Assembly: GCF_026891975.1 (NCBI RefSeq)
Contig: NZ_JAPTGB010000002.1
Coordinates: 82,801 to 146,800, forward strand
From: Methanocorpusculum petauri
GTDB lineage: Archaea; Halobacteriota; Methanomicrobia; Methanomicrobiales; Methanocorpusculaceae
Length of the DNA: 64,000 nt
Reading direction: 5' to 3'
The notes under the pieces are model-generated. The model had not been told where the DNA came from, did not search any database, and saw only the letters and a list, made by a program, of their open reading frames with translations. Positions 1 through 7,597 of this stretch are shown here, in pieces (positions within the stretch are counted from its first letter, which is position 1; the number at the start of each line of letters is the position of its first letter). Made by a program: the position numbers and the translations under genes.

Positions 1-473
1 ACACGGCGAATAGCACTGAATGTTCCTTCCACACTATCAGGATTCAGACAGATCACGGTATACCCAAGCTGACGGAGATGATTGACGTTGTCCTTCCCGT
101 TCATCGTATTGCCGAAAATAATATCCGGATCAAGAGCAACGACTTTTTCAACATTCACCGTTGACATTCCGCCGACAAGGGATTTGGTCTGAGCTTCGGC
201 GGGATAGTTGCAGTACTCGGTCACCCCGACAACTTTACTGCCAAGACCAAGGGCAAAAAGAATTTCCGTGTTGGATGGTGCAAGGGAGACAATTCTCTGC
301 GGCTCCGAGGAGATGACAGAGACAAAGCCGAAGTCATCAGTGATGGTAACCGGCGTCCACTGATCTGCTGCTGCCGCCCCTCCGATGCAGACACAAAGAA
401 GGATCAGTAGTGCTGAGATCGAGACGAGGCAATTCATTCGACGGGATTGGCTGGGTACTGGTTCTTGTTTCAT
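1..473 (-). CDS. ABC transporter substrate-binding protein, BtuF/FecB-like (3' end outside window)
   Basis: The 5' part (about 157 codons) of a periplasmic-binding-protein-family gene (PF01497 type), reading leftward out of the window. After the ATG at 473 there is a basic N-terminus, a hydrophobic signal segment ending around GGAAAAD, then the family's opening strand with a DDFG turn, [19 protein letters not shown] and the stretch [11 protein letters not shown] typical of iron/cobalamin binding proteins. A second ATG at 437 would give a shorter signal peptide (MNCLVS). The likely role is capture of a corrinoid or iron chelate for a FecCD-type importer; the ligand cannot be told. It differs in sequence from the two tandem binding proteins at 18.5-20.9 kb, so it is a separate system. 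Confidence 0.85.
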   Translation of the reverse strand, partial: MKQEPVPSQSRRMNCLVSISALLILLCVCIGGAAAADQWTPVTITDDFGFVSVISSEPQRIVSLAPSNTEILFALGLGSKVVGVTEYCNYPAEAQTKSLVGGMSTVNVEKVVALDPDIIFGNTMNGKDNVNHLRQLGYTVICLNPDSVEGTFSAIRR

Positions 474-491
474 GGGATCAACTCATATGAT

Positions 492-983
492 TTACGGGAT
501 TGCGATCTCTCCGGAAGAAACCGGGGTGCTGGTTCTCCGATCATAGATGCGGTAGGTCAGGTGTTCCTTCGATGACATGGGAAATACGGAGGAGTCCGGC
601 AACATCAGGGAAAATCCTCCTGCGGTGTTCTGCAGAGCAATATAAAATCTGTCGCCGAGTCCGACAACAGATTCGTTTGAATAGCTGTTCAACAATCGGG
701 ATTCTCCCGAATTCCTGACAGTCGTGTAGTCTGCAGGACGTTCACGGATTCCGAGGCGGACCTCAATCTGATCGAGAACAAATGAATCACCGGCAATGTT
801 TTCAAAGGTAATGTAGTTTTTGTCTTTATCAATACTGCCGACAATGGTTGCACTCACCGGCTTGTCTGTGGTGCTGACGGCACTGTTCATGGCAACCGCA
901 ACAAGACTGACCAGAATAAGGGTGATCGTCAGCAGCAACAGAACGCCAACGACCTCGGAGACAGCAGAATCAGATTTTGTCAT
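492..983 (-). CDS. archaeal type IV pilin-like protein (last gene of Tad-like operon)
   Basis: 163 residues. The N-terminus has a short charged leader (MTKSD) then SAVSEVVGVLLLLT, the class III signal peptide and hydrophobic helix of archaeal type IV pilins (Pilin_N, formerly DUF1628). Cleavage by an EppA/PibD-type prepilin peptidase is expected just before the AVS segment. The rest is beta-rich and recognised only as pilin-like. Its start overlaps the stop of the upstream pilin by 4 nt, so it is translationally coupled and the most promoter-distal gene of the operon that also encodes the ATPase and platform protein. Probably a minor pilin or assembly component. Confidence 0.8.
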   Translation of the reverse strand: MTKSDSAVSEVVGVLLLLTITLILVSLVAVAMNSAVSTTDKPVSATIVGSIDKDKNYITFENIAGDSFVLDQIEVRLGIRERPADYTTVRNSGESRLLNSYSNESVVGLGDRFYIALQNTAGGFSLMLPDSSVFPMSSKEHLTYRIYDRRTSTPVSSGEIAIP

Positions 984-1456
984 GGTTTTTCCTCCAGAAG
1001 AATGGTGTCTTTAAAGAGAATCGAGTTAGTCGGAAGATGATAGATGCGAATCTCTATCGGAGTGGATGTTTTGCAGTACTGTATAAGATCGATTTCTAAG
1101 ATCTTCAGAAGAGAGGCGGTGCCTGCCCGGTTCATTGTACTGATGCTTTCTCCCGCACGCCAGCTGCTGCTGTCTTTGACAAGATCCACAGCCCGGAAAG
1201 AACCCTCGTGCGAATCAACGAACGTGGTAATTTTGCAATCAGCAGGCGCAAGTGCATCACCGCCACGGTGTTCAAAGATCAACGAGAAGTTTCCTCCGCT
1301 GCCTGAGCTGTATGCGGTAATGTCAACAGACGGAGCAGATTTCGGTGTCTGGGCAAGACCGCCGGCATAGGCAGCGAGAACAGCCGTAAATATGATGACG
1401 AGCGTCAAAAGCAGCATAGCACCCACAACAGGAGATACAGCAGAATCACGGGTCAT
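980..1456 (-). CDS. archaeal type IV pilin-like protein
   Basis: 158 residues. Leader MTRDS followed by AVSPVVGAMLLLTLVII, a class III prepilin signal with its hydrophobic assembly helix, then a Ser/Gly-rich head domain. It overlaps the genes on both sides by 4 nt (ATGA junctions), so it is made in fixed order with them. The helix matches the larger pilin set at 10.5-16.8 kb, but the head domain is shorter. Likely a minor pilin of the Tad-like machine; no adhesin or catalytic motif is visible. Confidence 0.8.
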   Translation of the reverse strand: MTRDSAVSPVVGAMLLLTLVIIFTAVLAAYAGGLAQTPKSAPSVDITAYSSGSGGNFSLIFEHRGGDALAPADCKITTFVDSHEGSFRAVDLVKDSSSWRAGESISTMNRAGTASLLKILEIDLIQYCKTSTPIEIRIYHLPTNSILFKDTILLEEKP

Positions 1457-2226
1457 TCAACACTCACCCCAATTGACAGGATACGGACAGTGAGATTTAT
1501 CGGGTAGGGTACATCTTCGGAAACAGAAGTGATCGAGGTTACATTTTCGTAGTATTCCGTGATCTCTGTAGCGTTCAGTCGGATTTTTGCCGTGCCGGTA
1601 CCGGTCACGAAATTTTTCCCGTCTACCGGAGTCATCGATATAATCTGCATCGTGTAGTTCCCGTTTCCCTCCGGAATAACTGTCTTCGCCTTCTTCAGCC
1701 ATTGATTCCTGGTATTATTCTCCTGTACGAGACCTTCCCTCACTGTGTACAGCGATATATCCGCAGGTGTCTCTTTTGCCCCTTTCGTAATCCAGACAAC
1801 ACCACTCCGGTATGAATAGCCCTGCAGTTCCCACGACGAGTACGACGGGGTATAGGTGATATTGGTCGTGTTTATCAGCAAAGAAAACGTTCCGCCATCA
1901 TTATTGATAACAGATATAGTTCCAATCTGATTTTTTTCCAGTTCAATCGTTCCGCTGGACTTCACCGGACTCAGGAGAATATCTCCGCCGCCAAGCGGCA
2001 CCGGTTCGGAAAACTGTCCGGATTTCCCGAGACTGTAGAGGTTGTCAACATCAGAGGACAACCGGAGAAATGCATACTGAACCTCACCACTGTGCAGAAT
2101 CTCGGACTGCTGCTTCAGTCCGGGAACGTAGGTTGCCGAATAGATCGCAATGCAGGTTGCAAGAATGGCTAAAACCAGCATCAGGGCAATTACGGTTGAT
2201 ACAGCCTCATCAGTACCGGATTTCAT
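1453..2226 (-). CDS. pilin-like secreted/membrane protein, longer head domain
   Basis: 257 residues. The short leader MKSGTDE precedes AVSTVIALMLVLAILATCIAIYS, a prepilin-like hydrophobic segment in which the usual SPVVG is replaced by STVIA. The following 220 residues are Ser/Thr/Gly-rich and predicted beta, with several N-glycosylation-type NxT/NxS sites, consistent with a surface-exposed head. It lies between two shorter pilins with 4-nt overlaps on both sides. Size and altered signal resemble the large pseudopilins that cap or prime a pilus, but that role is inferred. Confidence 0.65.
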   Translation of the reverse strand: MKSGTDEAVSTVIALMLVLAILATCIAIYSATYVPGLKQQSEILHSGEVQYAFLRLSSDVDNLYSLGKSGQFSEPVPLGGGDILLSPVKSSGTIELEKNQIGTISVINNDGGTFSLLINTTNITYTPSYSSWELQGYSYRSGVVWITKGAKETPADISLYTVREGLVQENNTRNQWLKKAKTVIPEGNGNYTMQIISMTPVDGKNFVTGTGTAKIRLNATEITEYYENVTSITSVSEDVPYPINLTVRILSIGVSVE

Positions 2227-2645
2227 TTTGTGTACTCTCCTGGATAAATGACATTCCGCGGGGTTGCAACACGAATCTCATACGTGGTCCCGGACGTGAA
2301 TTTGTCTGTTTTCACCGCAACACTCCCGCCGAGATCAAACACAGCGGTGGTATTTCCTGTATAATCGGACACGCTGCATGGTTCGAGAGAAAGTTTCTCA
2401 CCCCCGGATTTCGGAGTCGCCGTGATCGTCAGATCTTTTACTTCCACCCAGTCGCCTCCCTTGTGCCAAAAGATCAGATGGGTTGTGTTGCTCTCCATTG
2501 AAACAGTTGTCACCGTCTCCCGATCTCCCGGCAGAAGACTGAATGCGGATGTTGCAAACAGCGACACTAAAATGATCACCAGAACCAGAATCAGCATCTC
2601 CCCCACAACCGAGGTGATGGCACTGTCAGATGTATCGTAGTTCAT
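2223..2645 (-). CDS. archaeal type IV pilin-like protein
   Basis: 140 residues. Leader MNYDTSD then SAITSVVGEMLILVLVIILVSLFA: a type III signal with a Glu (VVGEM) near the position of the conserved Glu5 of bacterial type IV pilins, unlike the VVGVM of the main archaeal set. That could matter for subunit registration. It starts 9 nt after the stop of the TadC-like gene and overlaps the next pilin by 4 nt. It is the first pilin downstream of the machinery, so possibly the initiating or major subunit of this apparatus (inference). Confidence 0.75.
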   Translation of the reverse strand: MNYDTSDSAITSVVGEMLILVLVIILVSLFATSAFSLLPGDRETVTTVSMESNTTHLIFWHKGGDWVEVKDLTITATPKSGGEKLSLEPCSVSDYTGNTTAVFDLGGSVAVKTDKFTSGTTYEIRVATPRNVIYPGEYTK

Positions 2646-2654
2646 AATTTTTCC

Positions 2655-4460
2655 TCAGATGATAAAGATAAACATCACAATTGTTGCAGAAAGAAGAAGG
2701 ATCGAATGCTTCAGACCGCAGAGAATACTGTTCGCCGAAAGCTGTCCGGCCATGATACCGGAGAAGAAGGCGAGGATAATACCGATGTGGAACATGTCGG
2801 TTTTGTTCGACGTCAGATCAAACGTAATATCGTACGCTGAAAAACTGGAGATAAACGCGACGTTCATCTGATACGCCGAGTAGAGATAGATACCGAACGA
2901 CAGATAAATCACCGCCAGATACACGAATGAAACATTCAGCCTCTTTGACTTCATCTTCAGATAATGTTCCAGATCGGCGATGGCAATCGTTAAGATCTCG
3001 CGGATGTAGTCGGTCACCTCACTTGCCTTGACCAGAAGCGAAATGGCACGCTTCACTGACACAAGACCGATACGCTCCTCCATCCGGACAAGTGCTCCTG
3101 AAAGTGAGGAACCGTAGCGGAGTTCTTCAGAGACAACTTTGATCTCGGAAGAGAGAACGCCCGTTTTGTTGCCGGAGATCATGAAGATTGCACCCTGCAG
3201 TGTCATGCCGATATCGCGCATGTCTGCAATCTCCCGGAGAAACTCCGGGAGCTGGGTTTCAACCTTGTTCACGTACCGGCGGCGGATCTCATATGCCAGC
3301 ATCAACGGAAACATCGCAGCGATCGCCATCACACAGATGAGGGCCTGAAACGTAAATGTCGGGAAGATCACAACAAACGATCCGAGCATATAGGAGAGGA
3401 AGACGAAAACCGCAAAAATGCACCCGACCAGAAGACCGACAGTGTAGTCGGAGATGAAAAATTTGATCGGATGCCGGATAATGTCAAGCATTCGGAGAGC
3501 CTGCTTACGGCTGTTGAGCTGTTTGATGAATGCGGCATCCGGTTCAATCTCCGTACTGAACTCAAGAAGTTCTGATCCGTACTCGTTGTCACGGATCTCC
3601 CGACGGGCGATGTCGAGATTGTCCGGAGGAAGAAGGATGTAGAGAATAACGATAAGAACAACTGCCCCAAGCGGCAAACCGATGTACATCAGCGGCATGA
3701 TACCTTCCATCTGACTCTGACCGGAAAGGTTCTGGGCAACCAGCATGATGATAATCGCAATCGGCCCCGCAACAAATGCGGTGACGTAAATTTCTGCAAT
3801 CATCTCCAGGAACTGGAGGAGAGCCTCCAGTTCCTGCCGGGCAAGTTCACGGTACGACTCGGACTTTGCATTGAAGAAGTTGGTGAGGTTGCCGCCTGAC
3901 CGGTACACGAGCGTGAGATCGTTTAAGAGTTCACGGAAGTTCTCCGAGGGAGTGACTGCAATGGTGTTCTCCATTGCGGTCAGCAGATCCTCGCCGAACA
4001 GCTCAACATCCCGGACGATTAAACCGCACTCCCTGGAAACTTCGCCGTAGAGATCAGCTGCGTCATAGACGCTGCGGAAAATATCATACAGCGTAATCGT
4101 GGAGGACAGAGCCTGCATGTAGGTTATCGCATACGGCAGGTCCATATCGATCTTGGTTTTTCTGCCCTGTGCCTCCAGTTGCGGATAGTAATAGAGGCAG
4201 ACAAAAACCCCTGCGGGGATCAGGATGACGGCAAGAAACATCGTCAGCCACTGAGGCAGAAACGAAATGAGATCAATACTGATGTCAAAGACGTAGAGAA
4301 GAACGCCGGCCATCATCATGAGGAGCGCCGACAGGGCCGTCAGAAGAATTGTCAGCATCATGTACTGATCAACCGGTACAGTGATGTGAGCCGATCGCAG
4401 GTGTCCGGCCATCTGTTTGTTGAAGAGAAACCGGTCGATGAAGTCTGTACCTTCGGTCAT
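2655..4460 (-). CDS. type II/IV secretion platform protein, TadC/GspF-like, duplicated F domain
   Basis: 601 residues. Inner-membrane platform of a type IV pilus/Tad-like machine, with two T2SSF-type halves. The first carries helices around residues 35-95 then a cytoplasmic segment (DLPYAITYMQALSS) and paired helices near 225-285. The second repeats this with helices near 340-390, the F-domain signature LPEFLREIADMRDIGMTL near 415, and C-terminal helices from about 515. The double-domain layout is typical of archaeal ArlJ/AapF-type proteins. The start overlaps the ATPase stop by 4 nt, and pilin genes follow directly. It should transmit ATPase motion to pilin extraction. Confidence 0.88.
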   Translation of the reverse strand: MTEGTDFIDRFLFNKQMAGHLRSAHITVPVDQYMMLTILLTALSALLMMMAGVLLYVFDISIDLISFLPQWLTMFLAVILIPAGVFVCLYYYPQLEAQGRKTKIDMDLPYAITYMQALSSTITLYDIFRSVYDAADLYGEVSRECGLIVRDVELFGEDLLTAMENTIAVTPSENFRELLNDLTLVYRSGGNLTNFFNAKSESYRELARQELEALLQFLEMIAEIYVTAFVAGPIAIIIMLVAQNLSGQSQMEGIMPLMYIGLPLGAVVLIVILYILLPPDNLDIARREIRDNEYGSELLEFSTEIEPDAAFIKQLNSRKQALRMLDIIRHPIKFFISDYTVGLLVGCIFAVFVFLSYMLGSFVVIFPTFTFQALICVMAIAAMFPLMLAYEIRRRYVNKVETQLPEFLREIADMRDIGMTLQGAIFMISGNKTGVLSSEIKVVSEELRYGSSLSGALVRMEERIGLVSVKRAISLLVKASEVTDYIREILTIAIADLEHYLKMKSKRLNVSFVYLAVIYLSFGIYLYSAYQMNVAFISSFSAYDITFDLTSNKTDMFHIGIILAFFSGIMAGQLSANSILCGLKHSILLLSATIVMFIFII

Positions 4461-6211
4461 TCTCCTTTCTGCTCCGAAATTATCGTTGCAAGAATTGCTG
4501 TCTCAACATCCGCAGGTGTGGTTCTGTTGGACGCGACCATCTCCTCCAGTGCCCGTCTGCGGACGGCAATCTTTTCCTCCAGCTGTTCCTGCGACCAGTT
4601 GTTCTGATATGCGATGTTGTCAAAAACCGAGGAGGTTTCGTAGACCTTGACGAACCGGTCGGTTTTGTGATCCCACATGAACAGCGGCTGCCACCCGACA
4701 CTGTCATCCCCGACCGAAATTTCATTGAGAGAAAGACAGCGACGGAATCCTTTCCCTTCGCCGTACAACAGACTCTGAACGAGGATGAGGTTTAATGCCC
4801 CGAACATGGCAATTGGAACATTGATCGGGTTGTGGGTCAACCGGTTGATTGTTTCCTTGACATTGCCTGCGTGCAGTGTTGAGTAGGTGGTATGGCCGGT
4901 GTTCATCGCCTGAAAGAGTGTCTGGGCTTCCTCACCACGGACTTCTCCAACGATGATGTACTCGGGACGCTGCCGGAGGGCCGCTTTCAGGAGCGAAAAC
5001 ATGCTGATGTTGCCCATGCCGGAGACGTTGGCAACGCTTTCCCGGGTCCGCATCGGCAGCCAGTTGGTATGCGGCAACTGAATCTCACGGGTGTCTTCGA
5101 TGGAGACGATCTTGGCGACCGAGGGAATGAAGAAGGACGCGGCATTCATCGTCGAGGTTTTGCCGCTTGCGGTTCCTCCCGCAATGATCATGCTTTTGCG
5201 GTTCTCAACGGCAAGCCAGATATGCGCCATGAGATCAGCACTGTAAGTGTTGGACGCAATCAGGTCTGCGGGTGTCATCGGGTCGGCTTTAAACTTCCGG
5301 ATGGTGAACGAACTTCCTTTGGAGGAGATGATGTCCGAGTACGTCAGCTGTGCACGGCTGCCGTCCGGCAGGGCGGCGTCGATTAAGGGTGTTGTCAAAG
5401 AGAGTTGTTTATCAGCCTTCTGGGCAAGTTTGAGAACGTACTTGTTCAGCTCAACCGCGTCAAAGGCACAATTAGTCTCGACATTGGCGAACCGCCGGTG
5501 ATACAAAAAGATCGGGGTGTCAGCACCGTTGCAGGTGATGTCCTCGATCTTTTCGTCGTGCATGAGGGGATCGAGTCTGCTGTAACCGAGGAAGTTACGG
5601 TTGAGATAGTAGATGAGAACACCGACACGGTCAGCCGGCATCCTGGGATCAAAGGTGGTGATAGTTTCACGGAGCATAGCAGGGTCAAGGCCGAACTCAC
5701 CGCGTTTGCGCACCGTGTCGTAGACAAGCATCGATCGCAGATGTTCGAAGGTTTCTTCGAGCACGACGAGTTCCTTTTCAGAGATCTTCGGTTCGATGAT
5801 ATGGTAATGGATGTGGGAGACTTCGTCACGATAGATATTGGTGTAGGCGTACGGAGGCGTCAGCCAGTAACGATCAAGTACTTCGTACTCGGTTTCAAAT
5901 GGCGGGAGTTCAAGAATCCGAGGCGGTTCTTCAAAGACGATTTTTTTCTCTGCGGATTTTTTTTCAAAAAGATTTGCTATGGAAAATCTTTTTGCAGTTT
6001 TTTCTTCCTGCTCTTCACGGGACTGCTCTTCCTTTTCAAACGAAAAGAGCTCTCGAAGATCCAGTACGGTGAATTTTTTTTCCGAGGAACCGGATCCTTT
6101 TTTGTCATGGAAGAACATGGTTCGAAGACTGCGACCGGAAGTGTTTTTTTCCACTGCGGGATTCTCTGCAGACTGTTTTTTTGTTGGAAACCCCGGCATC
6201 GTCAGTTTCAT
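4457..6211 (-). CDS. type II/IV secretion system ATPase, TadA/VirB11/ArlI-like
   Basis: 584 residues. Hexameric secretion ATPase that powers pilus assembly. The first ~95 residues are Lys/Glu-rich and probably disordered. The core shows the N2 region (DEKIEDITCNG near 220), Walker A GGTASGKT at about 345-352, the Asp-box IEDTREIQLPH near 371, Walker B-like EYIIVGEVRG near 417 and the His-box TGHTTYSTLHAG near 438. The start is chosen at 6211: GGAGG lies six bases upstream and the stop of the preceding gene overlaps it (TGATG). It is co-transcribed with the TadC-like platform and pilins and is not part of an archaellum cluster, since no flaH or archaellins are present. Confidence 0.93.
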   Translation of the reverse strand: MKLTMPGFPTKKQSAENPAVEKNTSGRSLRTMFFHDKKGSGSSEKKFTVLDLRELFSFEKEEQSREEQEEKTAKRFSIANLFEKKSAEKKIVFEEPPRILELPPFETEYEVLDRYWLTPPYAYTNIYRDEVSHIHYHIIEPKISEKELVVLEETFEHLRSMLVYDTVRKRGEFGLDPAMLRETITTFDPRMPADRVGVLIYYLNRNFLGYSRLDPLMHDEKIEDITCNGADTPIFLYHRRFANVETNCAFDAVELNKYVLKLAQKADKQLSLTTPLIDAALPDGSRAQLTYSDIISSKGSSFTIRKFKADPMTPADLIASNTYSADLMAHIWLAVENRKSMIIAGGTASGKTSTMNAASFFIPSVAKIVSIEDTREIQLPHTNWLPMRTRESVANVSGMGNISMFSLLKAALRQRPEYIIVGEVRGEEAQTLFQAMNTGHTTYSTLHAGNVKETINRLTHNPINVPIAMFGALNLILVQSLLYGEGKGFRRCLSLNEISVGDDSVGWQPLFMWDHKTDRFVKVYETSSVFDNIAYQNNWSQEQLEEKIAVRRRALEEMVASNRTTPADVETAILATIISEQKGE

Positions 6212-7593
6212 CAGATTCCTCCGGTATATGCGGACGTACCGTCTTTTCCATGATACTGAAGCGTTATGTCAACACCGGCATTCCTGACAAAAACAGCAAT
6301 AGCATAGCTTCCGGGTGAGAAGGGACCGACAGTCTGGTACTTGTCGGCACCATAGAGGCCCTGCCATCCGAAAACCTTGATCAGATCCGCAGTACCGGTT
6401 TGTTCGTTGTAGGAGTAGAGGGCAATGCGTACATCACTGTACGGGGTCATGTCCTTTTGTGCGTCATCATCCATCCCGGTAATCTGATACACTATCCGCC
6501 AGGGAACGGTGGCATTGTGAACAGCAGTACCCCATGGGGTGTACAGTGTTGCCGGAACGTCCTCAAAGGTGACAAACTGCTGATAAAGCTGCCATTTGTC
6601 CTGCATACTCCATCCAATTCCGCTGGGATACCAGCTGTCCGCGTAGTAGTCGGCGACCTCCTGCTGCCAGTCGCGTGGTGAGAAGGTGAGATTGTTGGAT
6701 TCTTTAAGAAGGAGCGTGTCCGTGAGGCTGAGGGCAGGATATTTTCCATCGGTTGGTGTATAGTGTTTGCCGGTCCAGAAGGATTCTTCGGTAAAAATTT
6801 CCGGCGTTATGCCATTGTAAGCCGCAACCGGAACGCCTTTGGTGTTGGTGTCCACAACCCAGAAGGGAGCGACCGGCAGGGTTGTACTGGTGTTCGCAAG
6901 AGCTGCGGTATAAACAGGACGATCGCTGTCGTCGTCACTGATAAGCCCTAAAGCTGTTGCATCAGGAATGATAGTGAGGCGATCATAGGTCGGCGGATAA
7001 TAGAGAAGGGCACACCCGTATCCAAGTTCCTTCAGTATCGCGGCGGCAAGAACTGCATGATCGGTAGAATCACCTATCTGTTCCGCAAGCAGGACTGCAG
7101 GTGTCCGCGGATATGCGGATGAATGACCGGTTTCCGCATCAGTCTGATACGGGATTGACTGAGAGAAGGCGAGGGCAAGACCGGCAATGTCAGCATCATC
7201 GGTGTATCCCTGCTGCGTGATTATGCGCTTTATCTGACCCGCAGTGTCGGCGACAACCCCGCCGTCTCCGGCAGTGATGATATAGTCTGTAAGATTTTCC
7301 GGGAGAAGCGTCCCGCTGATACCATGCTGGTATCTCTGATAGATTTCTTTGGAGATGTACAGGTTTAGTGTGTGGCTTACTCCGTTGTACTCCCATGTGT
7401 AGGATTTGTCTCCCCATGGCCCGATCTCCTCCTCGGTCGTTCCTCCGGGCGGCGGAGTCGGTGTTGGTTCCGGCTGAAGAAAAGAAAAACCACCGGCTGC
7501 ATGGAACACGAGAAGACCCACCATAACGACGATCACAGCAACCATGGCGATCATTATCCACTTGAAGGTATTTTTATCAAGTTTAAATGCCAT
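6211..7593 (-). CDS. membrane-anchored transglutaminase-like protein with Ser in place of the catalytic Cys
   Basis: 460 residues from the ATG at 7593, chosen because GGAGG sits ten bases upstream; an ORF extends to 7623 but would overlap the previous gene. One N-terminal membrane helix (residues about 10-33) is followed by a Pro/Thr-rich linker (EPTPTPPPGG) and an extracytoplasmic domain. Around residues 140-210 it follows the transglutaminase-like pattern of archaeal proteins (SIPYQTD, YPRTP, then GDSTDHAVLAAAILKELGY), but the residue normally Cys in GDCxD is Ser. No confident His/Asp completion can be named. It is the second gene of the pilus operon, between the surface protein and the ATPase, so a structural or adhesin-processing role is possible. 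Catalysis is doubtful. Confidence 0.7.
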   Translation of the reverse strand: MAFKLDKNTFKWIMIAMVAVIVVMVGLLVFHAAGGFSFLQPEPTPTPPPGGTTEEEIGPWGDKSYTWEYNGVSHTLNLYISKEIYQRYQHGISGTLLPENLTDYIITAGDGGVVADTAGQIKRIITQQGYTDDADIAGLALAFSQSIPYQTDAETGHSSAYPRTPAVLLAEQIGDSTDHAVLAAAILKELGYGCALLYYPPTYDRLTIIPDATALGLISDDDSDRPVYTAALANTSTTLPVAPFWVVDTNTKGVPVAAYNGITPEIFTEESFWTGKHYTPTDGKYPALSLTDTLLLKESNNLTFSPRDWQQEVADYYADSWYPSGIGWSMQDKWQLYQQFVTFEDVPATLYTPWGTAVHNATVPWRIVYQITGMDDDAQKDMTPYSDVRIALYSYNEQTGTADLIKVFGWQGLYGADKYQTVGPFSPGSYAIAVFVRNAGVDITLQYHGKDGTSAYTGGI

Positions 7594-7597
7594 CGAT

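Noticed and set aside
492..6211. Archaellum (fla/arl) cluster
   Set aside because: No archaellins, FlaH, FlaG/F or preflagellin peptidase; four short pilins and a two-domain platform fit a Tad/Aap-like pilus.
5405..6253. 282-codon plus-strand frame over the secretion ATPase
   Set aside because: Antisense shadow of a gene with clear Walker motifs and a ribosome site.
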